A stretch of DNA of 64,000 nucleotides from Acanthosoma haemorrhoidale (GCA_930367205.1 OV884009.1:35287841-35351840), one strand, 5' to 3'. Shown: positions 1 through 11,204, counted from the first letter of the stretch. The notes: generated from the sequence alone by a model not told the origin. Translations and numbers: made by a program.

Positions 1-210
1 CAAAGGCGAGTGTGCAAAGAGAAGCAGACTGGATCGCTGGGGGAGACACTACTAGGTAAAGTTTGTAGAGCCCCAGAGACCGTCGTTCACATGGAAGAGA
101 TCTCTTCCAAGGAGGAGTTAGATTTAGCGAGACGTAGGCAGAGAATCCCACTAAGAAGGCGTGGGGTCTGACAAGGCCAGACTAAAACATAGCATGGGCA
201 GAGGGATGAG
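1..210 (+). mobile_element. LTR fragment, cut by the window edge
   Basis: This is the middle part of the same LTR family seen at 24842, 54570 and 61743. Shared landmarks in the same order are CAAAGGCGAGTGTG, GACTGGATCGCTGG, a GAAGAGATCTCTTCC palindrome-like block, TTTAGCGAGACG, GTGGGGTCTGACAA and GACTAAAACATAGC. The 5' part lies outside the window. Similarity fades after about position 210, so the 3' end is either diverged or lost. It is noncoding and its orientation matches the other copies. Confidence 0.75.
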
Positions 211-267
211 TTGGTTCTAATGGGATTGTGGATGTTTGGTTTACATAATTTTTTGATTTACATATAT

Positions 268-810
268 ACAGGGTGTAACCCAAAGAATGTCCGACACTTA
301 AGTTAGGTGGTAGTAAATTTCAAATGCAAACAGTTGATTTGGTTTATAGCCAAAATCCGACAGGGGAGGAGTCAATTTAAATTTTGCGTATTTTTTTAAG
401 GTTGTCACCTGTTTTGTTGAATAGAAAGTGGCAAATAAAAAAATATTTAAGTTAAGTAATTTTCAAATGTATGATCGTAAACTAGACAAAATTTTCCTTA
501 AAATGAAGTAGAATTTTTCTTTGAAGGAGCTTTCAAGCGGCTAAATTATGCAAAGTTCTGTTTTTTGTAAAATCATAAATTATTCGTGATTTCGTTTATA
601 AGCCTACTACTGGACTACAGAGTTTGTCGAGTTTACAATGCTACAGTTTAATAAAACGCTGGGGATCACCTAACTTAAATAATTTTTCAGTTATCGCTTC
701 CTATTCAACAAAACACGTGAACCATAAAAAACAGAAACTATAAATTTACTCATATTTAATGTTTTTTCGTACATTTGAATTTCAAACGTAATCTATTTTT
801 TACTTGAGCA
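268..810. repeat. Long-arm imperfect palindromic repeat (nonautonomous element-like)
   Basis: The sequence at about 369-460 reappears as its reverse complement at about 664-750. The best-matching core is TGTTTTGTTGAATAG (left, about 411-425) against CTATTCAACAAAACA (right), followed outward on both arms by TTTAAGTTA(A/G)GT. The left outer end begins ACAGGGTGTAACCC near 269, which looks like a terminal sequence of a DNA transposon. The matching right end is not evident; the mariner-type element starts at 814 and may have interrupted it. No coding capacity was seen. The identity is inferred, not recognised. Confidence 0.5.
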
Positions 811-813
811 ATA

Positions 814-1636
814 TAAAGGGTGTCCCAGAATTAACTCAAGATTTTAAATTGCCGCCTTTTGTGCAGTAAAGAGCTGGCAACCCTAGAAAAAAACAATTTG
901 ACAGCTGACAGTTCAGGGTTAGTAAAAATGGAGCATTACACGATGGAACAACGTGTCTTTATTGTTGAAAATTATCTCAAAAATAATGAAAGTTTGGCGG
1001 CAACAGTTCAAAAATTTCTTACAAAATATGGTCGGAATAGTGTTTTGACTTCATCAATTCATGGTCGTCCAAAAACAAGCCGTTCAAATGTCAATATGAG
1101 AGTGTTGTTGAAAATCCAGTAACATCAATTCGGTGTCGTAAACACAGTACTTTGTGCCGAAATTGAATGATATTGATGTGGCCAATATGTGGTTTCAACA
1201 AGATGGTGCCACATGTCATACAGCCTATGAAACGATTCAAATACTGCAAGAGACATTTCCAGGTCGTGTACTCTCTCGTTTCGGTGATCAGAATTGGCCC
1301 CCTAGATCGTGTGATTTAACACCTTTAGATTTCTTTTTATCGGATAATTTGAAGGCAAAGGTGTATGTCAACAAGCCCACATCCACCCGTGCAGTAAAAG
1401 AGGAAATTCAACGCTGCATCAACGAAATTGAACCACATTTATGCCAAATAATCATGGAACATTTCGACAAAAGAGTGTGTATGTGCTAGCCGTGGAGGCC
1501 ATTTGCCCGATGTGTTATTCCATAAATAACCCTATCCTATTTACTTTATAATTGAATAAAAAAAGGATAACAAAAATACTAAAAAGTGTGTTTTCTATTT
1601 AAATCAAATCTTGTGTTAATTCTGGGACACCCTTTA
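814..1636 (+). mobile_element. Internally deleted Tc1/mariner-superfamily element
   Basis: The two ends are matching terminal inverted repeats. The left end starts AAAGGGTGTCCCAGAATTAA and the right end is its complement, TTAATTCTGGGACACCCTTT, with similarity continuing for about 28 bp and only two to three differences. The ends are bordered by TA on both sides (812-813 and 1637-1638), as expected for TA target duplication in this superfamily. The interior carries the two termini of a transposase gene but is about 823 bp overall, short for a full mariner-type element (roughly 1.3 kb). It could be mobilised only in trans, if at all. Confidence 0.88.
928..1529 (+). pseudogene. Transposase remnant, IS630/Tc1/mariner type, internally deleted
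   Basis: The likely original start is the ATG at 928. The N-terminal part (928 to about 1118) has the helix-turn-helix beginning MEHYTMEQRVFIVENYL typical of this transposase group. After a frame change, coding resumes near 1121 (ESVVENPVTSIR). It then jumps straight to the C-terminal catalytic half at about 1142-1489, which contains WFQQDGATCHTA and NWPPRSCDLTPLDFF. The second catalytic Asp (QQD) and a third Asp (CDLTPLD) are present with 36 residues between them. The first catalytic Asp and the rest of the middle are deleted. A further one-base shift after RVCMC separates the last residues (SRGGHLPDVLFHK, stop at 1527-1529). It is non-functional by deletion and frameshifts. The family is known from the motifs; the subfamily is not assigned. 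Confidence 0.9.
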
Positions 1637-1839
1637 TATGCCATAAAAAATGTTAGGTGTATTGAATGTCAGCAATTCTTTTTCAAATATATTTTTTTGG
1701 TGGGAATGGTAGGGGTATTTTGGTTTGAAAGTATCCTTTTGTTATAATATTCTCATGTATATGATGACTGGCTTATGGTCTTCTACCAGCATGACTTGGC
1801 TTTCAATTGATGAGTCGGAAGAATGTATAGTCTCAAGTT

Positions 1840-3560
1840 TATGAGTGTGACGTGAGTCGATTTGCCGCTTCTCTTGCATTTCAACGTGGCATCGCTATAT
1901 ATAATCAGCTACTGTGTTTGTTTTCCTTTCAATGTGTTTTTAAGTCGAAGTCGAAGTATTCTCAAATAATTTACCTTCTGATTAGTCCAGAATTTTGTGA
2001 GGAGGTTTTCATGTATTTAAAAGGTTTGTGATCGGTGTAAATAAAAACATTTCTTCCATATGTGTATGATTTGAAATGGCTGAAAGCCCATATTATGGTC
2101 AGACATACTTTTTATGCGGTGAAAGAATTTTCCTCTGCTTTATTTAGTGTCATAGACGCGAAAAAGAGATTTTATACTTTTTCTGGGTTAGTACAGATCC
2201 TATCGCGTAATTACTAGCGTCAATTATTAAGTAGAAATCTTTTTTAAAGTCGGCTGACTGCGAATTAGGTTTTTAAGAGCCTAAAATACCTTCTTATAGC
2301 TTCCAAGATCTAGTGTGATTCCCTTTTTTAATGATTTTGTCAAAGTGGGTACTATTTTAGCATAGTTGGGTATCATTTTTCTATAGAATCCTGTTAGTCC
2401 TAAAAACCTTTTAATTTCCCTTTCAGTTTTAGGCACCTTGGGATCCATTAAGGCAGATATTGTCGCCAGATTAGGTTCTATGCCTCTTTCTGAAATATGT
2501 CCTTAAAATAATAGATCCTGTTTGCGAAATTCGGTTTTATCCAACTGTATTTTGAGATTAAGTTTTCGTAGTACAGTCTCTAGGTCTGATACATCAGTTT
2601 GAAAAATGATTATTCACCCATATATATATAATTAGGACCATCAGAATACAATCATGGCCCTTTGAAATGTAGTGACACGACCCGAAGGGCATTCTTAAAA
2701 ACTCAAAATGTCATTGGTCATACATGCCCTGAACACAAGTCGATAGCTCTGAAAATGGTTGCCCTTCCCAATTTTCCAAATAAATCTTGGATATTTATCT
2801 GGAATAGTCTATTAATTAAGTTTTTTAATATTAAATTACTATTCTGATTTTTTCCCCCAGATGCATTTTCTTGAACACAACCATATTGGCGAGTGGTAAG
2901 GGGAAATAGGTAGAATTTTTTTTTTTTCTGATAATTTCTTTTTTAATATTATCTCTAAATTAGTAAGGGAAGCGGTAAATTATCGAGTTAATTGGAGTTG
3001 GTCTTTTTCTGTTCTAAATATTGCTGGGCATTTTTTCAAAATATATATTCGGGTTTATTTATCTGTTATGCTCATGTGATCTGCTTGGATGAGATTTGGT
3101 ATTTGATCAATGACATTTTCAGGTTAAGGAGAGATTTCGTTTACTTCTCCTAATAGTTGATGAAGATTTAGTTCAAAGCTATAGTATTTATGTTAGCTTA
3201 AGGCTGTGACTTCCTTTTGGTAAATTCCTTCAGGGATCTCTAAAACATCGCTTTTATAATCAATAAAGTAAATTACTGGCTTAGGAGGTTTAATTTTGTT
3301 CATTCCTAAAGTTAAACAAAATTTTTAATATTTTATTTTTATTCTTTTCTCTTTTGAAATCGATCTTCGTTTCCACCTCTTTCACTGCATCGTTGCCAAG
3401 TAAGATTTCACATTCGGACTTAATTTATTAATGTAAAATTCTATTTTGTTTCGGTATTTCCAGAAGTGTCACAATAGGTTTAGATTAACCTTTTTCGGTT
3501 TTTATAAGGAAATTTTCTCGATATCGGTTGTCGTTTCTTGGTGGTCGTCGGTTTGGTCCT
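1840..3560 (-). mobile_element. Decayed Ty3/gypsy-type LTR retrotransposon pol region
   Basis: Reading the minus strand gives fragments in the normal order of a gypsy pol. A protease-end motif (CEILLGNDAVKEV, about 3382-3425) is followed by a linker (ADHMSITDK near 3060), then the C-terminal half of RT and the RNase H domain (about 1880-2640). Stops, frameshifts and a missing central RT segment (including the catalytic YxDD) show it is dead. No LTRs of its own were found next to it. The relationship to the solo-LTR family elsewhere in the window is unknown. Confidence 0.75.
1880..2640 (-). pseudogene. Ty3/gypsy RT thumb and RNase H remnant
   Basis: The frame read leftward from about 2605 gives LNLKIQLDKTEFRKQDLLF, stop, GHISERGIEPNLATI, then REIKRFLGLTGFYRKMIPNY, which is the classic FLG(L)xGYYRRFI region of Ty3/gypsy RT. 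It continues into the RNase H start FYLIIDASNYAIGSVLTQ and, after a frame change, CLTIIWAFSHFKSYTYGR and the YTDHKPFKYM motif. The domain ends near TNTVADY, matching the usual tether after RNase H. There are at least three in-frame stops and one or more shifts. This is an old, inactive copy. Confidence 0.82.
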
Positions 3561-5700
3561 AAAATATTGTTCAATTTAGTATTGTACTGAGACTATAAAT
3601 ATGAGACAATGTCGATCCTATTTCGTCTAAATTACGATTATGTGAAGTGTTAAAATGATTAGCTTAAATGAAAATCTAGAAATATCATTTATGACCGTTA
3701 CTAAACTGATTTTTGTAAATTTTAAACTATTTGATAGTATGAATGATATAACTGTTTTGTTGTTATGTCTGTAAGGCCAGGCTCTATTTGTATAGGAAAT
3801 TAACCTAAACACAAATAATAATATTCATTTCTATACTGATTATATGTAATGTGATATAATGTAAAGGTGATATGTTATTCGATATATATTATTTTTGTTA
3901 GTATATTATTGTCCTTTATTTACAATAATTTACAAAACAGCACTACCAATATTGTAGTAATAGAAATAAATAAAACAAAAATCGAAGGGACCTCGGTAAA
4001 GAAAATGAACAAAATTGAATTATAACTTCGTGGATACAAATGTGCAAACTTACAAATTGATATAAATAAAACCGATGACGGTGTATTTACACAATATATT
4101 GTTATGATATTTTGATGTTGTGATTTTGTATGGTGTTTTTGAGATAAAATCGAAATTAGCGAGCGTACATGAACAATATACGACCAGTGGATCACGATTC
4201 ATGAATGTTTAAACACTATTCGTTGCGTTGTGTCTACCATTAATATGTATAACATAAATAATATCAATAATTAAATATAAATATTTTAATTTATTAACTT
4301 CAAAACAAGAAAAGTAATCATATATGAGACAAAGAGGATTGGACAACCAAAGAGGTCAAGAGGTCAAGAACGCAGCGGAAAGGAGGAAAGAGAACAACGC
4401 TAAGAGCAGGTCACTCTTTCACCAGGGGCCCGGGAGACGAGAGCTGGGTAGAAGCCGGCTCCCATTCTCTTGCACTCGACCCGGCAGTGACCAGACCATG
4501 ATCACCACGAGGTAGCAACCCTTGCTACGACAAAGAAGACGCTATCCGGACCACGCTATGCCACAAGAACGCTACGCATCTGGCAAATGAAGAATGCACA
4601 AGGACGCAACACAAAGAAAAGCTGACCAGCCGCGAAGTAATTAAGGTATAATTTAACTTCAGTTTTTTAATAATGTTAATTTTATCAACGTACGTATTTA
4701 TTTGTACATTAAATTCATGAACATATGTGTAATAAACAATTATTCCTTTTGCCAGAATTATTCTATTTTTATTAACAGAACCTTAAGATAAAGTAAAAGT
4801 AAAAGATCAAAGTTTAATATAAATTATTTAAAAGATATGATAGTAAATATTTTAGTAATATAGGTATGTACCATTAAACTCACCTAATACTTTAATACTT
4901 TAATGTGATTGTATTCTGGTGAATGTTTTAATTTTATGTAATAATTACCCGATAGATTATCCCTTTATGCCCTCTACTCGATCCTTCAGGTAACATTAGG
5001 ATGACTACTGTTATTTGGTCAAAGGTATAATAGATCATTTTTTTTGCTTTAAATCAAAACATAAATCCATTTTCCTTACTCTTTTTCTCTTATAATTCCT
5101 AAATTCTCGCGTTTATTAGCTCCCTTGCTTCCTCTGCGTTTTTCATCACATTAGGTGGACGTTTGTTCTCAATGGCAATGTGTATAATGGAATCGATAAT
5201 GTTTTTTTATTATCATTGTCGTTGTTGAGAGGCTCATATAACATTGTTGAACAGGTGACAACCATGAAAAAACAATAAAAAAAAAATGTAAATGGAGGTA
5301 TTATACAGGTTAGAGGGGGTATTGTTCATAGAGCAGGGGAGAATGGGCCCTGTGCGGAAGCAGTACCTTTAGCTGCCTTCACATCACTGCCAGGTCGCCA
5401 CTACAATGCCTTTGATTTATCGAATTGCAAATTCGGTCATTTGGCCGGTCCGAGTGTTCCGAATTTAGTGTCTCCCCTCCAGGGGCCTCTGTCCCCAGGC
5501 ATCGCATCAACATCAGACCAGCCTAGCTCATCTATCCAAGCCCTATGTTAATTTATTACTAAATGCCGGATCACTCCACTCAAAGTGCTTGAGTGGAGTC
5601 AACAACTCAGCTATAGGCTGCTAATGGAATCGGCACTAAATGGACGAAGTAAATTAATACCTGCTTACTAGCTATTGTATCCGAGGTAGCCTCTCAATTT
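3561..5700. other. AT-rich interval with two GC-richer islands, no gene seen
   Basis: Most of the stretch is AT-rich with only short chance ORFs. Two islands stand out. About 4320-4640 is purine- and GC-rich (a 63-codon frame at 4324-4515 of low complexity, ending in a GT-containing AT-rich boundary). About 5330-5690 is GC-richer and includes a perfect hairpin at 5573-5599. Neither island resembles a protein domain or RNA I know. They could be remnants of transposon ends or untranslated exonic DNA, but I have no evidence for either. Confidence 0.3.
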
Positions 5701-5805
5701 TTTTTTTTAATTTTTGGAAGAATTATTAAGAAATAATTCTATGGCACAACACCTAATGAGACAAAATACCTACTATAGTTGCAGGCGCTGAGCTGCTACT
5801 AATTT

Positions 5806-5828
5806 TATAAGTATATAATATACTTATA
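5806..5828. repeat. Perfect AT palindrome with 1-nt centre
   Basis: An 11-bp arm, TATAAGTATAT, is followed by one A and its exact reverse complement. In AT-rich DNA such palindromes are common, so no function is claimed. Confidence 0.6.
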
Positions 5829-6037
5829 TTACTTCTAGTCTTCCTATGTTCCTTTTTATCAACTTATTTATATCAACTGAACCATTTAAATCTTCATACA
5901 ATATTCATTAATAATAATATAATCTATTGATTAGTGAAAACCGGGACCTAACACTACGCAGTCTTGTATAACTAAAAAAATTATTATATTATACATTAAC
6001 ATGAGTGGCTTTTTTACGTATTAAAATGATGAACTTA

Positions 6038-6445
6038 TACAGTCATTGCACTGCACCACTTATCCCTATAATCCTCCTCGGAGATTAAAACGGCAGTGGC
6101 CTCGTGACCTGCTATAACTAAGTGTTAGTGGGAGTCCTGGCAATGGCCAGTTTCTCTAATCATGTCCTGAGCGTCTGTGGCTCTCGCGCTCTTGGTCAGC
6201 CTCCGCTGGCTCTTATCCAGTGACGCGGCTGAGGGAGCGTGGGGGACTTCCCAAGACTCCGCTGCCTCCTTCGCATGCGAGGGAGGTGACAATCATGTGG
6301 ACTTGGGGGGGCCTCTGGGCTGTTTGTAAATATGGTATGAATGATAACATTTATCTCAATTACTTATTGCCTAATAAAGGAGGCAGATTGTAATTTTATG
6401 TTAGCAAATTGTTGTTGACTAAAAATAAAAAAAAAAAAATAAAAT
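6038..6445 (+). mobile_element. 5'-truncated Jockey-family 3' end (family A)
   Basis: The copy starts abruptly at CAGTCATTGCACTGCACCAC, the last codons of the RT ORF in the other family A copies. It contains the GC-rich 3'UTR cassette (CATGTCCTGAGCGTCTGTGG near 6166), then the AT-rich terminal part (TTGTAAATATGGTATGAATG, TTATTGCCTAATAAAGG, GGCAGATTGTAATTTTAT). An A-rich run, (AAAAT)n, follows to about 6445. Only about 80 bp of coding remnant is present. Related copies are at 7678, 11205 (minus), 32371, 32482, 34717 (minus) and 48305. Confidence 0.85.
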
Positions 6446-7677
6446 AAAATAAGATGAGAATTGATCTTACAAATTTTACAAATTAAACACTAACATACTA
6501 ATTATTCTTAATAACGCTCTCAAAAAAACATCAAATACATACACCGACCACCACAAAAAATTCAGCACCGCAACTCAGCTTCTTTCTTCCTCAACAGCGT
6601 CTTCATCTCGAGTCTCTCTCTCTCTCTGCTCACCCACTCCCTCAACACTGGGTCACCATCAACGCTTCTGTTGGCTACCATCTGAAACTCATTCAGTGGG
6701 CAATCCTCGGATACATTTCCATATATATATATCATAGATCGTAGTTGATATATCTATCAAATGAACTGGTTACACGAACTTTTTCTTTTATTGAGCAATC
6801 ATTGGATAACATTGGAAATAAAGAAAAAAAAATGTTAGGTTTAATCCTCTTAATGACAAGGAGATATACAATGTACGATGTGTTATCGTTGCAGGGTGTA
6901 GCAATCGAAGCGGGCATGAAAGGCCGGGGAGACACCACTGACAGAGGAAACAATACTCGTGACAGATTCGATCTCATCGGGCGAATATTTAGGGTCAGCC
7001 CTGTAGGGTATGGGCTTAAAGCGGCCTTTAGCAATTTATTGCCGATCCCGTAGGCTGTGAAACGGTTGGAGGGGGTCTAGTTAACATCACAAAAGGGCCA
7101 TGTTCATTTCGGACAAGATCATTTAGGCAGGAAGATGTCTCTTCACTTCTGTTAGTCCTTTTTATTCATTGATTGCTCTTTCCTCTCTTGTTTTTGTAAA
7201 TATATTCGCATGGGCTTTGGTATGACAAATGAATGACCTGATATGTTAATGACAGCTGCTACAGGATTTAACAGAAAACAAATCATAAAATTCATAATTA
7301 TAAGCCAAAGGGATGATCTTTTTCTCTGCTCATGCGCACTTCTAACTTAGCCACTACTATGAGAGAGCTAATTAATTTTACGTCAGTATTTTCTGTGTCT
7401 ACTTTGCCGAAATGATGGCCATCTAGTGTTGATAGTTTGCGTCCAATGGGTGTGCAGCGAGGGTAAGCGTTGACCAATTTTTTGAAATGGTAATGTTTTT
7501 ATTTTAACTATTTTGTCAGTCAATATAACACATTCAAACGTCTTGGGTACACTCGACGAACGATTGACATGAAACCCTCACACATGACTTGATCGGAAAA
7601 CACTCCATCACCAACTTAAATTACTGTAACATTTAGTATTCACCAAACGTAGAGCAATAATCATCCATCATTTAACC
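6446..7677. other. Unassigned interval
   Basis: There is a CT-rich microsatellite-like tract near 6615-6635. Two overlapping opposite-strand frames of about 100 codons (6732-7034 minus and 6745-7053 plus) lie in the same DNA, so at most one could be coding and neither has a known domain. The rest is AT-rich without recognisable features. Confidence 0.3.
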
Positions 7678-8727
7678 TCCTCTGGACCAGAGGACCCCCA
7701 TTCGCAGACGAGACTGTAGTCCTGTCAACCCATCCAGACCCTGATATAGCATCCCGAAACCTTCAAAAACACCCTGACGAGATCGAGTATTGGTGCAACC
7801 AATGGCGAATCAAAGTCAATGAAGCAAAATGTTCCCACATAACCTTTATCCTCTGCCGCAAGTCCTGTCCGCCAGTCTTTTTGAATTCAATTCCTCTCCC
7901 TGTGCTGAGACAGTACGGTATTTAGGCTTCCATCTCGACAAAAGACTAACATGGAACCCACACACGAGGCTAAAAAGACAAGAACTAAACAGACGCTTTG
8001 GACAACTGTACAGACTACTTTAAAGGACATCCCATCTCTCAATAGAAAATAAACTACTTATTTACAAAGTTATACTTAAGACAATCTGGACATACGGAAT
8101 AGAGCTATGGGGGACAGCAAAAAAGTCGAACATCAAGCGTATCCAATCTTTCAATCAAAAGTCCTGAGAACAATAGTAAATGCCCCTTATTATGTCAGCA
8201 ACAAAAGCCTTCACAATGATCTGAATATACCCTATATTCTTGAACTCATCCCTTCCAAGTTCATAAAATTCCATAGCAACCTATCCAACCACCCTAATTC
8301 CCTAGCACAGTCATTGCACTGCACCACTCACCCCTATAATCCTCCTCGAAGATAAAAATGGCAGTGGCCTCGTGACCTGCTATAATCAAGTGATAGTGGG
8401 ACTCCTGGCAATGGCCAGTTTCTCTTATCATGTCCTGAGCGTCTGTGGCTCTCGCGCTCTTGGTCAGCCTTCGCTGGCTCTTATCCAGTGACGCGGCTGA
8501 CGTAGGAGCGTGGGGGACTTCCCAAGACTCCGCTTCCTCCTTCGCATGCGAGGGAGGTGACAACCTTGTGGACTTTGGGGGCCTCTGGGCTGTTTGTAAA
8601 TATTGAATGAATGAGCGAGTGAATGATGAATTGTAAATATGGTATGATTGATAACATTTATCTCAATTACTTATTGCCTAATAAAAGGCAGATTGTAATT
8701 TTATCTTAATAAAAATTGTTGTTGATA
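7678..8727 (+). mobile_element. 5'-truncated Jockey-clade retrotransposon (family A) with target duplication
   Basis: The insert is bordered by ATCATTTAACC (7667-7677) and ATCATTTTACC (8728-8738), an 11-bp duplication with one mismatch. The left junction carries about 17 bp of palindromic sequence, TCCTCTGGACCAGAGGA, not present in the related copy, followed by RT sequence from the catalytic region onward. The 3'UTR has the GC-rich cassette (about 8425-8590) and the family end GGCAGATTGTAATTTTATC followed by TTAATAAAAATTGTTGTTG. The one-mismatch duplication suggests a moderately old insertion. Confidence 0.85.
7695..8355 (+). pseudogene. Jockey-clade reverse transcriptase C-terminal half, disrupted
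   Basis: The remnant begins at the RT catalytic motif, read here as FADE (7701-7712); the sister copy at 35562-35573 has FADD. It continues through EIEYWCNQWRIKVNEAKCSH, ETVRYLGFHLDKRLTWNP and LNRRFGQLYRLL. There is a stop at about 8021, then TSHLSIENKLLIYKV, IWTYGIELWGT, and the end region LHNDLNIPYILELIPSKF and HPYNPPRR. The YLGxxLDxxLTW and ELWG blocks are standard for Jockey RT thumb and C-terminal regions. The stop, at least one frameshift near 7900 and the altered catalytic Asp make it inactive. Confidence 0.88.
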
Positions 8728-8738
8728 ATCATTTTACC

Positions 8739-9002
8739 TTAAACAATTCCAGAAGAACCCTGGTCCCATTCCAACCTACGAGTTAGCGTTCACTCACTAT
8801 CACAAACCACAAATCACAAATAAATTTAACTTGAATATCACAACTTGTGCACAATATCTTTGCATTCTTGTCGATTTGTTCCAATTATGTAATAAATAAT
8901 CAATAAATAACAAAATGAAATATTTTTTAGTAATGGTTGTATCCATCATTCAGCTTTATCTATTACTCTAAATGAAACACAGCTAAAACTCTCAGGAGTA
9001 AA
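8739..9002. other. AT-rich interval, nothing recognised
   Basis: This is short AT-rich DNA between two Jockey remnants. The last 60 bp before 9003 may belong to the second remnant but cannot be aligned by eye. Confidence 0.3.
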
Positions 9003-9390
9003 ATGTCACTCTACTTTCACAAACTATCAAATCTAACACCTGAACGCCAAGTTATACTACATAAAGCAGTTATTCGCCTCACAATGACATATGCTGCACC
9101 GGTTTGGAATTGTACTTGTACGTCAAATTACAGGAAATTAGAAGTCGTACCAAACTTTAGTGTAGGCATAATTAACAACAATTCTCGCTACACCAAGATA
9201 ACTACCATGCCAACAGGCCTACAATTACCCACAATCCGTCAGTATATACACACCCAGACAGAGAACTTATTATTTCTAACTTCCATATCCGAAAATTCAT
9301 TAATAAGAGAAATAGGCAATTACAGTATTCCCTCAAAAGATACATCCACAAACGCACCAAACATATCCTGTCGGAATAACATTAAATATT
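9003..9390 (+). pseudogene. Jockey-clade RT C-terminal remnant, second family (family B-like)
   Basis: The frame reads LSNLTPERQVILHKAVIRLT, then YAAPVWN, SNYRKLEVVPN and NNNSRYTKITTMPTGLQLPT, and ends with LIREIGNYSIP. This is the segment after RT of a Jockey-clade ORF2, where the family normally has LYK(T/A)IIRPxLTYAAPVW followed by a basic KLQ(V)xQN block. It differs clearly from family A (which has IWTYGIELWG at the equivalent place). It lacks the catalytic core and has no visible 3' tail, so it is an internal fragment. Confidence 0.75.
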
Positions 9391-11204
9391 TACTTATTTA
9401 TTACTTAAATTAATTTAGTATTATAATTATTAAGTTTTATTAGTTTTATCTTATTACGTAGCTTTTTCCTTCTGTTAGATTTCCATCATTACAGTAAAAA
9501 TAAACAACGATTGCAGTGTACACGTATACGGTCTCAGTGGCCAACGCATGTTAAATTTAATTTGTGCTTCTAAGCAAGATGGTAAGATATTTAAATTATA
9601 ATTAAACAAAAAAATTGTAACATGTACTTAAAGCACACTCAAAACTGCGAATAAAATAAAAGTTGAAGACGTAAACTTACTTACTGAAATCTATTTTTGC
9701 ATTACATAGCAATCTATGGTGGTGGCTTCGCGATCTATTGTAAATAGAAATGTATGTCATACGGTACCCAGACATGTGACTTTCTGTGGTCTTCGACACA
9801 TGTCAGAGAGGGAATCAGGGTGCTTCACTGTTACCCGCCTTCCGCCAGCTTTGAGGGGTTTAGTCTTATGAGTTGGAGGGGGGGGGGCTCCAGGGAAGAA
9901 CGCGTATTTACATATTATATGAATGCAAATTGTACTTACGTACGAATGAATTCTTACACCCCAATCAATAATGATATAAATGAAAATTGTGTTTAAAAAA
10001 AATAAAAATCCTTAAAAAAAAAGTTATAAAGACGTATAAAGAAGAAGTATTATTTTTTTTTAAGAATAACTCAATCGTATCCATAATGGACGGTAGGATG
10101 AAACGATTTAAAATGCCTCGAATAAGAGGATGAAAAATTGTAGGCATTGAATTCACCACCTACAAGTAGGGCCCCCCCAGTGGACAGAGGTAATATTTCA
10201 AAAGAAGCGGACTGGAAATAAAAATATAAAGACAAAGAGCAACGCAGAAGAAGGGCCGTTGTTTTTATATAATTATAAACAAGTTATAATCTACATATAT
10301 AGCAAAAAGGGAAGGGCAAATGATCTCCCAGCTAGCGGTCAGCCCTTTTGTCATGGTAACTAGCCCCTCTCTGCCGATTGTCCTTTTTTAGCTCCTTTAT
10401 AAAACAAATACTCATTATTTTCTATTAAGGGAGACGCTGACAAAAGGTCCCTGGAATACAGCCCTTCAGAATAACAACCGTCATAAAATAAGTCATTTCA
10501 AACTTTTCATCCGAGCCCGGATAAGGGAGGACAATTGTGGAAACTCTAGTTAAGGGTTAAGAGACTATTTCGCCATATTTGTACATTCTTGATGTGCGTT
10601 CTTATGTAGTTTACAATAACTGTGACCGTTGAATTGGACGTGTGATTTGCTATTGTTTTTCCTCTATTCATTCGTAGTGTTCAACAAACAGTCTGTGATG
10701 TAAGTCTTTTCTCTACTAGTCAGATTCAATGAACAAATAAAATATAATAGTGAATTGTAGGACCACAAATTTGAATTATTTCAACATAATAGAAACAAAA
10801 ATCATTTCGAGACATAATACAAATAAGGGGATCTTCCCAATCCCTGATTCCCTCTTTGCTGTAAAGGTGACATGTGATTTAGGTAGATTTCCGGACATTG
10901 TAACATATATATTGTTTGTGTGTAAATTGTTGATACATTATGAATGAGAGGGTAAATGCAATATTGTATGTACGGTATGAAATAAATCCTTTATCATAAT
11001 TACCCTATTGCCCTATTGAACCAGATTTGTTTTCGAAAAAAAATAACAATACAGACCTCAAGGGATACCGTTGACATAAGTAAATAGTATTAGTTGGTCC
11101 AAGTGTTGAGTAAATATTGTCTTGATAAAAACCATATGTCAAGATATCATTAAATAGACATAAACTGTAGAGAGTTTAGTACAAACATCTTAACACTTTA
11201 CAAA
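9391..11204. other. Unassigned AT-rich interval with a faint Jockey 3' tail
   Basis: No gene was seen. Around 10930-11030 the order ATGAATGAGAGGGTAAAT, TTGTATGTACGGTATGA, then AATTACCCTATTGCCC resembles the terminal 3'UTR of the Jockey copies on the plus strand, but is diverged. A G-run occurs at about 9879-9888. A GC-richer patch at 10310-10400 is not recognised. Confidence 0.35.

Noticed and set aside
4324..4515. 63-codon basic frame as a coding exon
   Set aside because: Low-complexity, polar composition in a GC-rich island; no domain and no convincing splice sites.
6732..7053. Overlapping opposite-strand frames of 100 and 102 codons
   Set aside because: They are antisense to each other in the same DNA, have no recognisable domain, and lie in repeat-rich sequence; chance frames are the simplest explanation.
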